DNA of 64,000 bases. Source: Chaetoceros tenuissimus (lineage: Eukaryota > Bacillariophyta > Thalassiosirophyceae > Chaetocerotales > Chaetocerotaceae). A program made the translations under genes and the position numbers. Within the stretch, counting starts at the first letter, position 1. The number at the start of each line of letters is the position of its first letter. The DNA is taken from positions 496,001 to 560,000 of the forward strand of contig BLLK01000019.1 in assembly GCA_021927905.1 (NCBI GenBank), read 5' to 3'. This document shows, in pieces, positions 11,185 to 23,145 of the stretch. The notes under the pieces are model-generated. The model did no database searches. It was not told the origin of the DNA and saw only the letters and a program-made list of their open reading frames with translations.

Positions 11185-14121
11185 ATGGATCAAGCTCTTC
11201 TGGCCTTGATGCAAATGTTGCTATCGGCTTTGCAACAGCAACAAAGGCCTCCACAACTGTCGAATCAACAACTAGATCAGTCTCTAGTGCTATTGCTACA
11301 TAATCTCCAACAAAATACAACAAGTATACACCAGCAACAGTACCAATTTCAATATCTAATCCAACAGCAACTACAACTGCAGCAGTTGACAATACTTCAA
11401 CCGTTCATGGCAAACCTACATCATCTGCAACTACCTCCACATGTTATGCCTCTTTGTTTCAATCCGCAACTCCAACAAGTAAATTATCAGCAAATGCTTT
11501 CATCTATCCAAAGTCCGACAGCCGTTCAGAGAAATAATGCTACTGAGATCAAACCAAAATCGAACAAAAATGGATTCACAATGGTCTATAGAAGCAGAGT
11601 CTGCAATGGTAATTCGGATGTATATTGCTTCGTTGGCGAGAAATTAATCGTTTCCCCTAGCGGTCGTGAAGAGCTTCAACCGCTTTCCGATATTCATTTT
11701 AACCAAATGAGAAATGATATATTACTTTTGGATAACACTTTGACAGTGAAAAGAACCAATGTGAAAATGCGAGAAACTCCTAAATCGAATAATCAAATGG
11801 AACTCGTTTGTAGAAGGAAATGTGAAAACCAAGACCAATGCCCAGTTGGATATTACATCTTTCGCTCCAACGGATACTTTGGTTACTATAGAACCCAAAA
11901 TGTCCATCATCAACATGTTGAAAAGGTGACTCCAAAAAGGCAAAAGCTCTCTTCTCCTGTGAGAAAAGAAATAGTTCGTAGAGGTAACCCTAATGAAATC
12001 ATGGCTCAGGCAATCATAGATGATAAAAAAGCTTCTCATTTATTTGGAAGAGAAGCATCTTCAATTATGAACAACGAACAGACTAAATCTCAGTTATTGA
12101 AGTCGATGCAAGGTTTTTGTTATCGAAATAATTACAAAGAGAAACAGGCCATTCAGAACTCTATCGAAGATAAAAGACGGACACTAGAAGAAACTCTGCA
12201 AGAAATTAAATCAAATCACATTGACCTCGATGAAATTGCACTGGCCAAATCCCCGCAAACGGCTTATGATAATCATCCTGTTGTTGCCAAGCACAATGAT
12301 AAAGCATTTGCATGTTTTTATACTGGTACCGACCTCGGAGAGAATGATTCCGGAATGTACTCGTACATTAAATGGATTAGGCAACAATCACTGAAAATTG
12401 CCAAAAACGCAGTTGCATATATGAATGAGACCTCTAGACCAATCAGTCTCCAATTTGACTACCTACACAATAAGTTTGATGGTGATAACGCCGTTATTGG
12501 TCAAGGAGGTATAACTGATATATGGCAGCAGTATCATAACACCGTTCTTGATTACAACAAAAGCGAAAGTACTGATGGATCTCTTAGGATGATGAAAGAT
12601 ATATGGTATTTACTATGTATTGCAGGGTATAAACCTGGTTTGCATCCTCCTATCGAGTGTCTTATAGACGGAAGCATGAGCCTTTTCAATGCCGCCGAAC
12701 AGGTAGGATTTAATCCAAAAAGGTGCTTCACACACATTTTCCGAAAGCCAGACGAGAGTAAGGGTAAGAAAGGCCATAGTGGCACTGGTGGTAGTCTTCG
12801 CAAAAATTTGCTTAAGCACAATATTCCATTGTGTATTGCTGAAGCATTGAATGTAGCACTCTGCAATATGAAATACTTGGATGACGTCAAGAAATATCAG
12901 ATAGTTCGATCTAGCCTCATGTATGATTTCGATCATGGAACGTTCTATGGTATAGATAAGAACATACGTAGCATGAATGGAAACCTAAGAAGTAACTTGT
13001 TCACTAAGAAAAACTGCTACTTGCCTTTACAACCATCATGGGGCTACGCAGGTACCATTCCTGGACATCCGAAATCAACTCAAGGGTACGTCGTACGGTC
13101 AATTACATCATTTCTAGTGTGCATGCATGTAACTAATACTACTCCTCACTTTAGTGTTGAATCCAAAAACAACGTGTCAAAAGTTGATACCAAAAGGTTT
13201 CACGTAGCGTCTAATGGAGCATATGATGAACTACAGTGCATTGTAAAAGCCACAACGCATACCTGCAGTTCTGGGGAAGTAAAAGAATTCAAAACGATTC
13301 CTAAACCTCAACCAAGTTATTGGAAGAGAGTATTTGATACCTCTTCACATTCACTTCAAGAGAAGTCATTCCTTGCTTATGATTTGAATACAAAATGCAT
13401 CTTGAAGAAAGACGACCTCGTTGATTTAATCAATAGCGACGGACCTCTCAATCTTCATATAATGGTCCCAACGGCAAAGTTGATGGCTGCATCCATAAAG
13501 AAATTACAGGGAGATATGAGAACTGGTGATTCTTTTGCAGAACTTCTAACTCAAAGTTTTACTTAGACATCAAGACTTACTTCGTGGAATATTCTTCAAA
13601 AAAACAAAAAAAGGTTCGGATCGAAACCTTCAGAAACTAAAGAACTTCTCAACTTAGTTTCTGGAAAAAAATTAGATGCGAGTCCAGTAGACTGTACAAC
13701 TGAAGAAAGTGAGCTTGAGCTTGAGAAGAAAATTCTAGAAAAAGACCTCAAACCTAGCATTGGGGAAACATTGAATGAAACATATTCAAGGCTATGTGGA
13801 AAAGGTCTTGGTGACTTTTTACAAGTTACTATCAAGAGGAGCGAGGATGGAACACGTATGGTAACTTGCTCTTGTGCAAAATTCAATGTAACCGGATCCT
13901 GTTACGAGGCGAAAAAGTACGGATGTCTATTCCTTAAACAATATCCAATGAACAATGAACGCTTCTTCGAAAATGTAAACAATGCTGATAAGAAAAAGAA
14001 ACGTGAATTACTAATCAAGGACGTTAAAAAGAGCTATCGCATTTCTGTAGAATGTTCGTTTCCGAAAGACGATGGGACATATCTTCACAATGCACCATCT
14101 AACGACCCTTACTACAAATGA
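11185..14121 (+). mobile_element. MULE-type transposase reading frame with one internal TAG
   Basis: One frame runs 11185-13563, hits TAG at 13564-13566, and continues open in the same frame to the stop at 14119-14121 (about 978 codons in all). The N-terminus is Gln-rich. Residues about 130-260 resemble a FLYWCH/WRKY-like zinc region (C-x4-C, HHQH). The MULE core follows: LHPPIECLIDGSMSLFNAAEQVGF, with CFTHIF about 15 residues on, the family's D...A...C-x2-H pattern. The part past the TAG has a SWIM-like CSC...GSC, but the usual final His is Glu (CYE). This is either an inactive copy with a nonsense mutation or a readthrough/splice case. No terminal inverted repeats were identified by eye. 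Confidence 0.8.
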
Positions 14122-14259
14122 AAGACTACAATTCTCTTCACTTTCCTTACATTTGTCTAATCAATAGTAAAAACTTATTTAGTCCCTGGTATTGTTGCAA
14201 TGATGCAATCACTATATTAGCACCTTACTCACTTATTTCCTATGGTCTTTGAAGTAAAT

Positions 14260-17200
14260 CGAGGCATTATTTTTAATCCAATCTCATAATTATTACTTCA
14301 ATCCTCTTTCTCTTTTTCGCAACAAGTAGCGACTCCAAGACCTCGGTCACTACTTAAGTAGCTACTTGCTTTTCATTATCGTATAGAGAACGAAGTAACT
14401 CGAGGCATTACTTGAATCCTCTTTCTCTTTTTCGCAGCAAGTAGCGACTCCTCGACCTCATTCATTTCTTGAGTAGATTCTTACTTTTCTTTGCCATACG
14501 GACTACGAAGTGACTCGAGGTATTACTTGAATCCTCTTTCTCTATTTCGCAACAAGTAGCGGCTCGTTTACCTCGTTCATCGCTTGAGTATCCAATTTCA
14601 CTTCTATCCAAGTATTACTACAAACATCTTTAAAAGGAAGAGACTTGTTTACCTCGGTTAATATTTGAATACCTTCTTATTTACGTTTTGTCTACGGACT
14701 AGAAGTATATAGAGGTATTTCTACTACTTATCTCTACCTCAGCCGTTCGTGGGTACATTATGTAGTCAAAGGAAAGTGTGATTACCTCAATAGTCACTGC
14801 AAATGCGGCTGAAAGCCTCAAGAAATAGTATCTCACCTTTTCACTGTGGACTATGAAGTACATCACTGATTACGAAGTAAATCGAAACGTCTAGTGAGGT
14901 AAGAATAATCATACATAGTCGCTTCAGGAAATAAAAATCACCTCAAACTGGAGTATAAAGTCAAAGGAAAGTATTACTTACAGAGTAGTCGCTCAAGAGT
15001 CGACTGACAGCCGCAAGTTGGAGTACAACCTCGACTGAGGTAAGATGAATCATACATAGTCGTTTCTGCAAAAGGTATTAGTCTCAAACAAGATTATAAA
15101 GTTTGTAGAGAAGGTAGAGCTTGAAAGCCTCAAACAGGAGTGTAACATCGAGCAAGGTAAGATGGATGAATCATACGTAGTTGCTTCTGGAAAAGCTTCA
15201 AGAAGAAGCATAACTTCGAGTGAGGCAAGTCCGAGGCATTACTTCAATCAAGTTTCATTTGTAACAAGAAGCTACTTATTTATCTACCTAGTTCATTACA
15301 TGAATAGCTTCGTACTTACTTTTGTTTCTTCGGATTACAAAGTAAAACAACGTCGAGTGAGGTTTGGTTCATCATACATAGTCGCTGTAACTTCTTATTT
15401 ACCTTTTGCCTACGGACTACGAAGTAGAACATGAAGAAACGGTCGAAAGCCACAAGCAGGAGTATGACCTCGAGTGATGTAAGATTCATCTTACATACAA
15501 GTATTCGCATCTACAAAATCTAATGTAAGTGTCATAACGGATTATGTAGTCAAACAGAAGTATAATTATCTAAGTATTCAATCTAGAGGTGGCTGAAAGC
15601 TTAAAGAAGAAGTGTTACCTCAAGTGAGGTGAGGTTCATCATACATAGTCGCTTCTGGGAAAGCCTTTAGTCTCAAGCCGGATTGTATAGTCAAGGGAAG
15701 TATTAATTCAAAAGTAGTCGCTCCAGATATTGCTGAATGCCTCAAGAAAAGGTATAGTCTTCAATGAAACGATGTTCATCATACATAGTCGCATCATGAA
15801 AAGCTATTGGTCTCAAACCGGATTATAAATCAAAAGGGGAGTATTATTACCAAAGTAGTCACTACGGACACTGCTAAAAGCTTCAAGAAGAAATATAAAT
15901 TCAAGTGAGGCGAGGTTCATCATACATAGTTGCTTTTGGAAAAACTTTTAGTCTCAAACCGGATTATGTAGTCAAGAGAAGATTACCAAAGCAGTCGCTC
16001 TTCATTAAACATAGTTGCTTCTGGATAAGCTAATACTCTCGTCGCTTTTGGAAAAGCTATCGATATCTAACCGGATTGTAAAGCCAAAGAGAAGTATTAT
16101 TACCAAAGTAGACACTCTAGAGCTTGCTGAAGAGCCTCAAGAAAAATTGTAGCCTTGAGTGAGGCGAGGATCTTCAGACGTAGTTGCCACTGGAAAAGCT
16201 ATCGATGTCAACCGGATTGTAAAGCTAAAGAGAAGTATTATTACCAAAGTAGACACTCTAGAGCTTGCTGAAAGCCAAAAGTGAAGCACTATTAGACTCA
16301 AAACGGATTATAAAGCGAAAAGGGAAGTATTATTATCAAAGTATTCGATCCAGAAGCGCTTGAAAGCTGAAGGAAGGAGTATATAACTTCAAGTGAGGTA
16401 AGATCAAGATCATTCTTACACAGTCGCCACTGGAGAAGCTATTAGTCTCAAAGCGGATTATAAAGCGAAAAGGGAAGTATGATTGCCAAAGTAGTTACTC
16501 CAGAAGCAGCTGATAGCTTACAGAAAACGTATAACCTCAAGTAATGTAAAGATCAAGAAGAAGTCTAAACTCGAGTGATGCGAGGATCATCTTACATGGT
16601 CGCTTTTGGAAAAGCTATCTTTCTCAAACCGGATTGTATGGTCAAAGGGTAATATTATTTCCAAAGATAATAGTCGCTTCTGAAATACTTATAACTCTCA
16701 AATCAGATTATAAAGTTAAGAGAATAGTATTATGACCAAGGTAGTCACTTAAGAAATGCATGAAAGCCTCAACCTCGATTGGGTAAGATTTATCATAGGT
16801 AGTCGCTTCTGAAAAAGTATAACTCTCAAACCAAATTATAAAGTTTGAAGAGTATTATTATTGCCAAAGTAGTTGCTAGAGAGCAGGCTGAGACTATAAT
16901 GTTGAATACTTCTACGTAGTCGCTTCCGGAAGCACCATTACTATCATAACAAATTATAAAGCTGAAGTGGAAGTATTATTACCAAAGTACTCACTCCAAA
17001 AGCACCTGAAAGCCGAAGGAAGGAATATAACTTCAAGTGAGGTAAGATCATTCTTACATAGTCGCTTCTGGAAGAGCTTTTAGTCTCAAAATGGATTATA
17101 AAGCTAAAAGGGAAGTATTATTACCAAAGCAGTCGCTCTAGAAGCAGCAGATAGCATTGAGAAGAAATATAACATATCAAAGTAGATAGGAAAGTAAAAG

Positions 17201-18020
17201 GTAAGTATTATTACAAAAGTAGTCTTTCCAGAGGCTGCTGCTAGCCTCAAGAAGGAGTATAACCTCGGCTGAGGTAAGATTACTCCTACGTAGTTGTTTC
17301 CGGAAGCACTATTAGTATCAAAGCTGATTATTAACTCAAAGGTAAGTATTATTACCAAAGTAGTCGCCCCAAACAGTACCATCGAGTAATGACTGTGGTA
17401 GTAGGAAGGAGTATTACCTCCACTGAGGTAGAAGTACTCATACGTAGTCGCTTCTGAAACAGGTATCACTCTCGAACCGAATTAAAAAGTAAAAAGAGAT
17501 GTATAATAACCAAAGTAGCTTCTATTTGAGACTGAAAGCCTCAAGAAGAAGTATAACATGGACTGACGTAAAATAAATAATTCGAAATCGCTTCTGTAAT
17601 AGCTATTAGTCTCAAAACGGAGTATAAAGCTAAAGGGGAGTATTACATCCAAAGTGTTTGCTTCAGAGGCAGCTGAAAGCCTCAAGAAGAAGTATAATCC
17701 CGAGTGAGGTAGGAGTACTCATACGAAGTTACTTCTGCAATAGCTATTAGTCTCAAAATGGATTATAAAGTTAGAACGGAAGTAATATTACCAAAGCAGA
17801 AGTTGCTAAAGAAGCGGCTGAACATTGTAGGAAGGAGTATAACTTCGACTGAGGTAAAATAAATAATACGAATTCGCTTCTGCAATAGATATTAGTCTCA
17901 AAACGGAGTATAAAGCTAAAGGGGAGTATTACATCCAAAGTGTTTGCTTCAGAGGCAGCTGAAAGCCTCAAGAAGAAGTATAACCTCGACTGAGGTAAGG
18001 GTAAGATTAATATTACATGG
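14260..18020. repeat. Degenerate ~143-bp tandem repeat (satellite-like), ~3.8 kb
   Basis: From about 14.9 kb to 18.0 kb a unit of roughly 140-145 bp recurs with divergence. Each has a catacatagtcgcttctgg-like block, a tagtctcaaaccggattataaag block, a gggaagtattattaccaaag block and a gaaagcctcaagaagaagta block ending in cctcgagtgaggta. The last units (17565-17700 and 17850-18000) are near-identical two units apart, suggesting a dimeric higher-order form. The first 400 bp (14260-14660) carry a related ~115-130 bp unit with tcctctttctctttttcgca. Short open frames here are repeat shadows. It starts about 140 bp after the transposase. Confidence 0.85.
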
Positions 18021-18177
18021 TCTTTTCTGTGGCGGAATAATCTAATGCTGAGTATGAGAGTGTTAAGTCATGATGTAGATTTGTTTGTTGTTCTTTTTCG
18101 ATCGCTGAAGTAATGAATTTCAATTTAAAATTAGTAAAGATTGATCATACGTACGTATTTCTTATCGTTTTCTGAGA

Positions 18178-18292
18178 TGACGTCATCAGTATAAGTAAAA
18201 ATGTCTTCTGTCTATTTCCTTCCTCTTCCTGTCTAAAATGAAAAATAGCCGTGCCTACGGTACTGCTATTCAAGCGTATCGTGATGACGTCA
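18178..18292. promoter_or_regulatory. Two TGACGTCA palindromes in a repeat head
   Basis: TGACGTCA at 18178-18185 and 18285-18292, each in the extended palindrome GATGACGTCATC. The second lies in an interspersed repeat whose related copy at 26.3 kb also keeps it (26288-26295). Confidence 0.35.
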
Positions 18293-18640
18293 TCAAGATC
18301 TCACTAACCCCTTTTTCTTCCTTCTCTTTTTGTATCTTTTTTATTCTGAACAAACAAGACTGAAGCATAAATTACATTTATTTGCAGATCTCCATCCGTT
18401 GAATTGATTTCATTTTTCTATTTATTTTTGACACTTCGTTTGCTCTCCTTCAGCATGTCGACTCCTTTTCAGCAAAACTTAGAAACAAATGTAAAAAGAT
18501 ACATACATCAAAGATATATGTACCTACTTGAGCCTTGGGCGAGTGGTGATACAACGATTTTGGACTTTGCCTTTTCAATCATGCTGATGACATATTTTAT
18601 GATTTGATACAGACTCTATTTGCATTAGACACCAATTTGG
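18285..18640. repeat. Interspersed repeat, copy 1
   Basis: This stretch resembles 26288-26590: TGACGTCATC, cttctttttgtatctttttt, gaacaaacaagactga.gcata, gcagatctccatc, ctccttcagcatgtcgactccttttcagcaaaac, gagccttgggcgagtggtgatacaac, gatttgatacagactct. Shorter versions are at about 21755-21920 and 25520-25700. Family unknown; no coding capacity. Confidence 0.7.
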
Positions 18641-18964
18641 TCTTAGTGTCAATCCATATTCATACTTGTTGTTTATGAAAGAGGAAAAGAAATATAGACA
18701 ATATCAAACCATGAATCAAGGATCTCGAATCGATGGGTCGCGAGTTTTTGTACTTTATTTGGAACATTCGGATAAGGGACTTGCTTCAAAATATAACACT
18801 GAATACACGCAAGTAATTGGTTCTCAAAAGTCCATGTCATAAATAGAAGGGTGAGACTACTATTGAAACTGTTTCCAAATGCCAATTTATGTTTATTTAT
18901 TGGAATCCATATGAGGTTTTCTTAATGGCACTCATTTGGCTTCTAGTACGGTATATACGGATGG

Positions 18965-19291
18965 ATGTTCTTGCAATCCCCGATAGATCAAGAGCTACAA
19001 GAATATGCATTGAAGCAAGGAGAGATTTTGTACAATAAATGCATTGATTGCAGAAAAAAAAAGTCACTTCTGCACGTAGGGAATTATATTGAAACTGGGT
19101 TTGAACAATTGTCAAAAAAGCCATTTGAAAGTATGAAAGAAATATAGCAGCAATTTGCTTTTGATTTTTTTAATAAAGCCGCAAAGTCGAGTTATCCTAA
19201 TACACTAGGGAAAGAAGTGCAAGAATTGAAAGGCTACAAAAGGAATAAGTTCAGACATGTACATTTGGATACGTACCAGGTTGAAGCGTGA
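18965..19291 (+). pseudogene. Small broken reading frame with internal TAG
   Basis: A frame opens at 18965, hits TAG at 19145-19147 and continues open in the same frame to TGA at 19289-19291 (about 108 codons in all). The product is charged (EYALKQGEILYNKCIDCRKKK, then QELKGYKRNKFRHVHLD). It has a stop just upstream in frame, so it has no clear 5' end. I do not recognise the family. It is probably a fragment of a former gene. Confidence 0.4.
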
Positions 19292-19412
19292 AATTCAAGA
19301 AAGATGGAATAATGAATTTGAAACATTTGGCTAGACTAGGTAGTCATTTTTTACAAACACGATGTGTATTACTAAAATGATTATTCTTCACAAATGATAA
19401 TTATTTGTATAC

Positions 19413-21364
19413 TCATTGGTTTTGACAAGTTTTTCTGCATGCCAAAGCAATGTTTCCTTTACTACAACGTAGTGCAATCTTGTCAGGTTTTCTTCGAACA
19501 AATCCACATCCTTTCCAGATAATATCACCATTCGCTCGTGTTCCATACTCGAGCATGCCTCTAGCATCTTTAAGATTGTCACCACACCAATCTGCTGTAG
19601 TTCCACATGTTTTTGGACATAGTGACTCTCCTTTTGGCCTAGAGCAACGGTAGTCTGTCATATCGGAACAGGTAATAATCTTTGTCCTGGTAAATTTGAA
19701 TCTATCAGGAAAGTCATGACATGAGCTATCATCCAAAACTGGTGATGCTACTGGAGATGAGACTGGAGCCGATGTAGGAGCTTTTGTAGGAGCTTTTGTC
19801 GGGGAAGGAGTCGGAGGAGTCGGAGCTGGAACATCATTTACAGGTCCAACACTTACTTGAGCAAATGTAGATCCGGAAATAGAGTTCACTTTAATGGTAA
19901 GAGGAGCCCCAGTGTAAGTGGTACCACTATGCAACATACTAGCCAATGTTGACTGCTCGTACCCATTCCCAGGATTACGATAATGAACCAATACTTGATT
20001 TCCACCAAGGTTAGTTCCATTATTGAATCCCGAAGCACCATTGAAACTCACGTAATAATCTTTTGTCGAACCATTGGTTCCTGACGGAATATAAAGGATA
20101 ACTGCATCACCAATAGAACTGGAAGAATACGATGAAAGTCCGTACAATGTTCCGGACCATCCAGTAGTGACTGTCACAACTCTATCTGAGTACCAACCGA
20201 GTTGTGTGTTTTTCACAGAGTTATAACACTTTTCAGGACCATCATCCCAGCTGAAAGAGTATCCCATCGAACCAGATTCGTCTGCATACGTATCACCATT
20301 GTAATTTGAGTGTGCCAGGCCCCAATTGTGACCAATTTCATGCATCTGGATGGATGGATATAGGCACCAATTATCATTGTAAACACTTGTGACGCTATTC
20401 ACATATGCCCAGCCAATCCATCTTCCTTCGGTTCCAGGTGGAATACAAAACATGGTATGATTAGGGTTTTCAAGACCCAAACTTCTCAGCAAATTGTTAA
20501 CAGTAGTTTTAGCAGCATTCACAATTTCTCTATTGTTTTTGCCAGATACAGAAGTTCCAATATTAGCAGTGACCACACCATTTGTAATACCTGTTCCTGT
20601 GAATTTTGATACGGACACTGCATTGTACGAACAAGCTTCAATCTGAGACTTGTAATTGTGTGGATCTCCAAAAGTTCCGAACCATTCATCTGAAATTTCA
20701 GATGCTGTAGGGGTAGGAGAACTATCTGTTGCAACAACTCTCACAGCCAAATAAGTTATTGTACCCGTAACGGCAAGTCTACGGCGGCTTCTTGAATTTG
20801 CGTTTTGTCCAAATTCAGCCTTTGCTGCACCATCACTTGGAAGTACAAGGGTATTTCCTTCATAAAACGCTCCTTCGTGCATCAATGTACTTTCTGCACT
20901 ATGAAGTTCACCTTTCTTGAATCTCGATAGTAGCTCACTTTGAATATATTCACTTCCTCTGACAGTCGCGATTCTTGAATAGGTTTTTGTCTCCTCGTCA
21001 TAACAGTCGACTTGCTCTTCTTCGTGTCCATCTTCAAATGTTATGATTTTCAAAAGGAGAGTACAAGCTTCAGTTTGTAGGCGACGGTTTGCACTGCTAG
21101 AAGAAGCTACAGATGTACTTCGAATGCTATTGCTTAGTTCCTGTCAACGTAGTTGGAAACAGATGGTTAGCGATGACACTTGAAAAGATGAGACGCCAGG
21201 AGATCTGTTGTGTGAACAGACGCAGATCAGTAGATTACAAAGATGAAAGGAAGAAGACAAAGATGAAAGGAAGAAGAGCCACGGATACTTACGGAGTCCA
21301 AGGCCTGTGTAGACCACAGTAGAGAACAGAATGCTAATGAATTGATTGCATTCCTAAAATACAT
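19413..21364 (-). CDS. Gene F: secreted M11 (gametolysin-type) metalloprotease with Cys-rich C-terminus
   Basis: Two exons, 21293-21364 and 19413-21140 (GTAAGT donor, CAG acceptor, phase 0), give 599 aa. Exon 1 encodes a hydrophobic signal peptide (MYFRNAINSLAFCSLLW). A propeptide ends at RSRRRLAVTG, a likely basic processing site. The catalytic domain has HEIGHNWGLAHS near residue 290, an intact HExxHxxGxxH zinc site, followed by a Met-turn region (GSMGYS, WDDGPEKCYN). After a PTPSPTKAPTKAPTSAP linker come two six-Cys ShK-like modules (residues ~490-599, CHDF...CPKTCG and CGDN...CRKTC). M11 enzymes cleave extracellular-matrix proteins in green algae; here secretion and a wall or matrix substrate are inferred. 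Among the proteases in the window, this is the only one that is complete and undamaged. Confidence 0.93.
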
Positions 21365-21754
21365 TTTGTTTTCTGTTACTTGATGTTGTACAAAAACTAC
21401 CTACTTGAATTTATGTTGGTCTTGCCAATTCATGGAGCAGCTCTATGCACTGCACTCATTGGGAAGTATCACTTTTATCAACCTTCAACCGTGTGGCATT
21501 TGTTTAAAAAAGTTTATACATATTTATGACGGGTCATTGTATATTAAATACGTGTAATTTAAAAATGTTACATAAGCCCCAATACCGGAAAATGTTCCTA
21601 CCTTCCTATTCCATAAGTAATTAAGCAGATGGTAAATATCTGTACGTACACAAAAAATCAAATGCCGACTTTCATGATGCAGTTGCTAAGGTTTGCCATA
21701 GTCGTACTGAGAGCAAATTATGAGATGGAAATTTGAATGTACATAAACACTTTA

Positions 21755-22280
21755 TTTTCCTTCAGTACGTCGAATACCACCTTTGAACGAAACTTAAAAC
21801 AAATCTAAATATATAACATTACATCAAAGATATCATATGTACCTTCTTGAGCCTTGAGCAAGCAGTGAAACAATGTGCTTTTTGGAGATTGTGAATTGAT
21901 GTAGACTCTTGCAGTTCATCGTGAAATGCTGTGTTTTCATGATTATGATTTTGAAAAGTCATTGTTCTATCATGAAAGGAGGTAAACATGAGATATTGAA
22001 GAATGTAACCAATGTCTGGTGCGCAGAAGTGTAAGAAATGCTTACAATTGCTGTATCATCCAGGTCGACGTGAGGAGTATAGCGGTGAAAATTGACCGAT
22101 TTTTGATCCTCTAATACCGAAAAAAAAAAGCCGAAGTGGTCTGATTTACGTTATTCCCTTTTCATGATAGCATCTCTGTGTATAGAAGAAATAGACTCGA
22201 ATTCTAGCATCGATTGGTTACTAGGTTTTGTTACATAGTCCTTCATTGAGACAAAATGCATGGTAACTATTTCCACTCTG
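21755..22280. repeat. Interspersed repeat plus decayed M11/leader-gene fragment
   Basis: 21755-21920 resembles copies at 18.4 and 25.5 kb (ctttattttccttcagtacgtcga, aaaacaaatctaaatatataac, gtaccttcttgagccttg). It runs into 22000-22270, which matches the gene D exon 3 region on the minus strand (gcgcagaagtgtaagaaatgcttac, gtcgacgtgaggag, gccgaagtggtctgat, agaagaaatagactcgaattc). The same two-part arrangement recurs at 25520-26010, so the two parts have been copied together. Confidence 0.65.
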
Positions 22281-22674
22281 TTTTCTGAACTCTGTCTTCA
22301 CCTTTCTCCATCAATTTTTCCACTGACTTAGTTTTGCAGGAATTAGAATTAGTACTATAAATAACTAACAATAGTTGATACTTCTTTCAGCATGTCCTTT
22401 GGAAACGACAACGTTAAGACCCGAGTATCTTGTCAACTTGCTTACTCAGTCGCCAGCACGAAAGAAAATAAATTCTACTCCACATTCGTCCACCTTCCAT
22501 TCGCCACGAAGACACTTTACTTTATTTAGAGTTTCTGCGAAACTCAACTAAATCCAAGACAAGGAATAGAAATGTGAGAAAATGTATGGCGGGTATATCA
22601 GCGGTTATATGGATGATGCATCTTTGTTTTTTTTTCAAAAAACATGACGATCAAACAACATAAGACTATGTACA

Positions 22675-23010
22675 AAAAAGAACTCTCTCTAATCTATTAC
22701 CAGCATCTCATTTACTGTCAAATGTTCTGCCCATTTTATCTTTTATACCTTTTGAAATACAACAAGAAAAAAGAGAGAACCATTACGACATAAAAATGAC
22801 CCGTGAAGTGTGGAAATGACCAGTCCAGACGGTACAAGTGTAAAAGAACTCTCTCTAATCTATAATACCAGCATCTCATTTACTGTCAAATGTTCTGCCC
22901 ATTTTATCTTTTATACCTTTTGAAATACAACAAGAAAAAAGAGAGAACCATTACGACATAAAAATGACCCGTGAAGTGTGGAAATGACCAGTCCAGACGG
23001 TACAAGTGTA
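22675..23010. repeat. Tandem duplication, ~167 bp x 2, upstream of the six-TM gene
   Basis: Two almost identical copies (about 22675-22841 and 22843-23010), from aagaactctctctaatc to cagacggtacaagtgta. They differ by a few bases (ctattaccagc against ctataataccagc). They end about 135 bp before the start at 23146. The second paralogue at 47.6 kb keeps only a short related stretch (ggaaatgacccgt) in this position. Confidence 0.9.
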
Positions 23011-23145
23011 CGTACTTACTGTGTATGAAGTGAAATAAACTGCGAACAGTTTTTCTTTTCAGCGATTTTCTCAACGGAAGATAACTTTCTACTCCATAAA
23101 AAGTGTGCCATTATATTTTTTACTATATAGTATCTATTTGATAAT

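Noticed and set aside
17104-17971. Minus-strand frames with MRLSAASEANTLDVILPF
   Set aside because: Recurring translation of the 143-bp tandem repeat, not a gene family.
14260-18020. CRISPR-like array
   Set aside because: Units are long, diverged throughout, lack repeat/spacer alternation, and the genome is eukaryotic.
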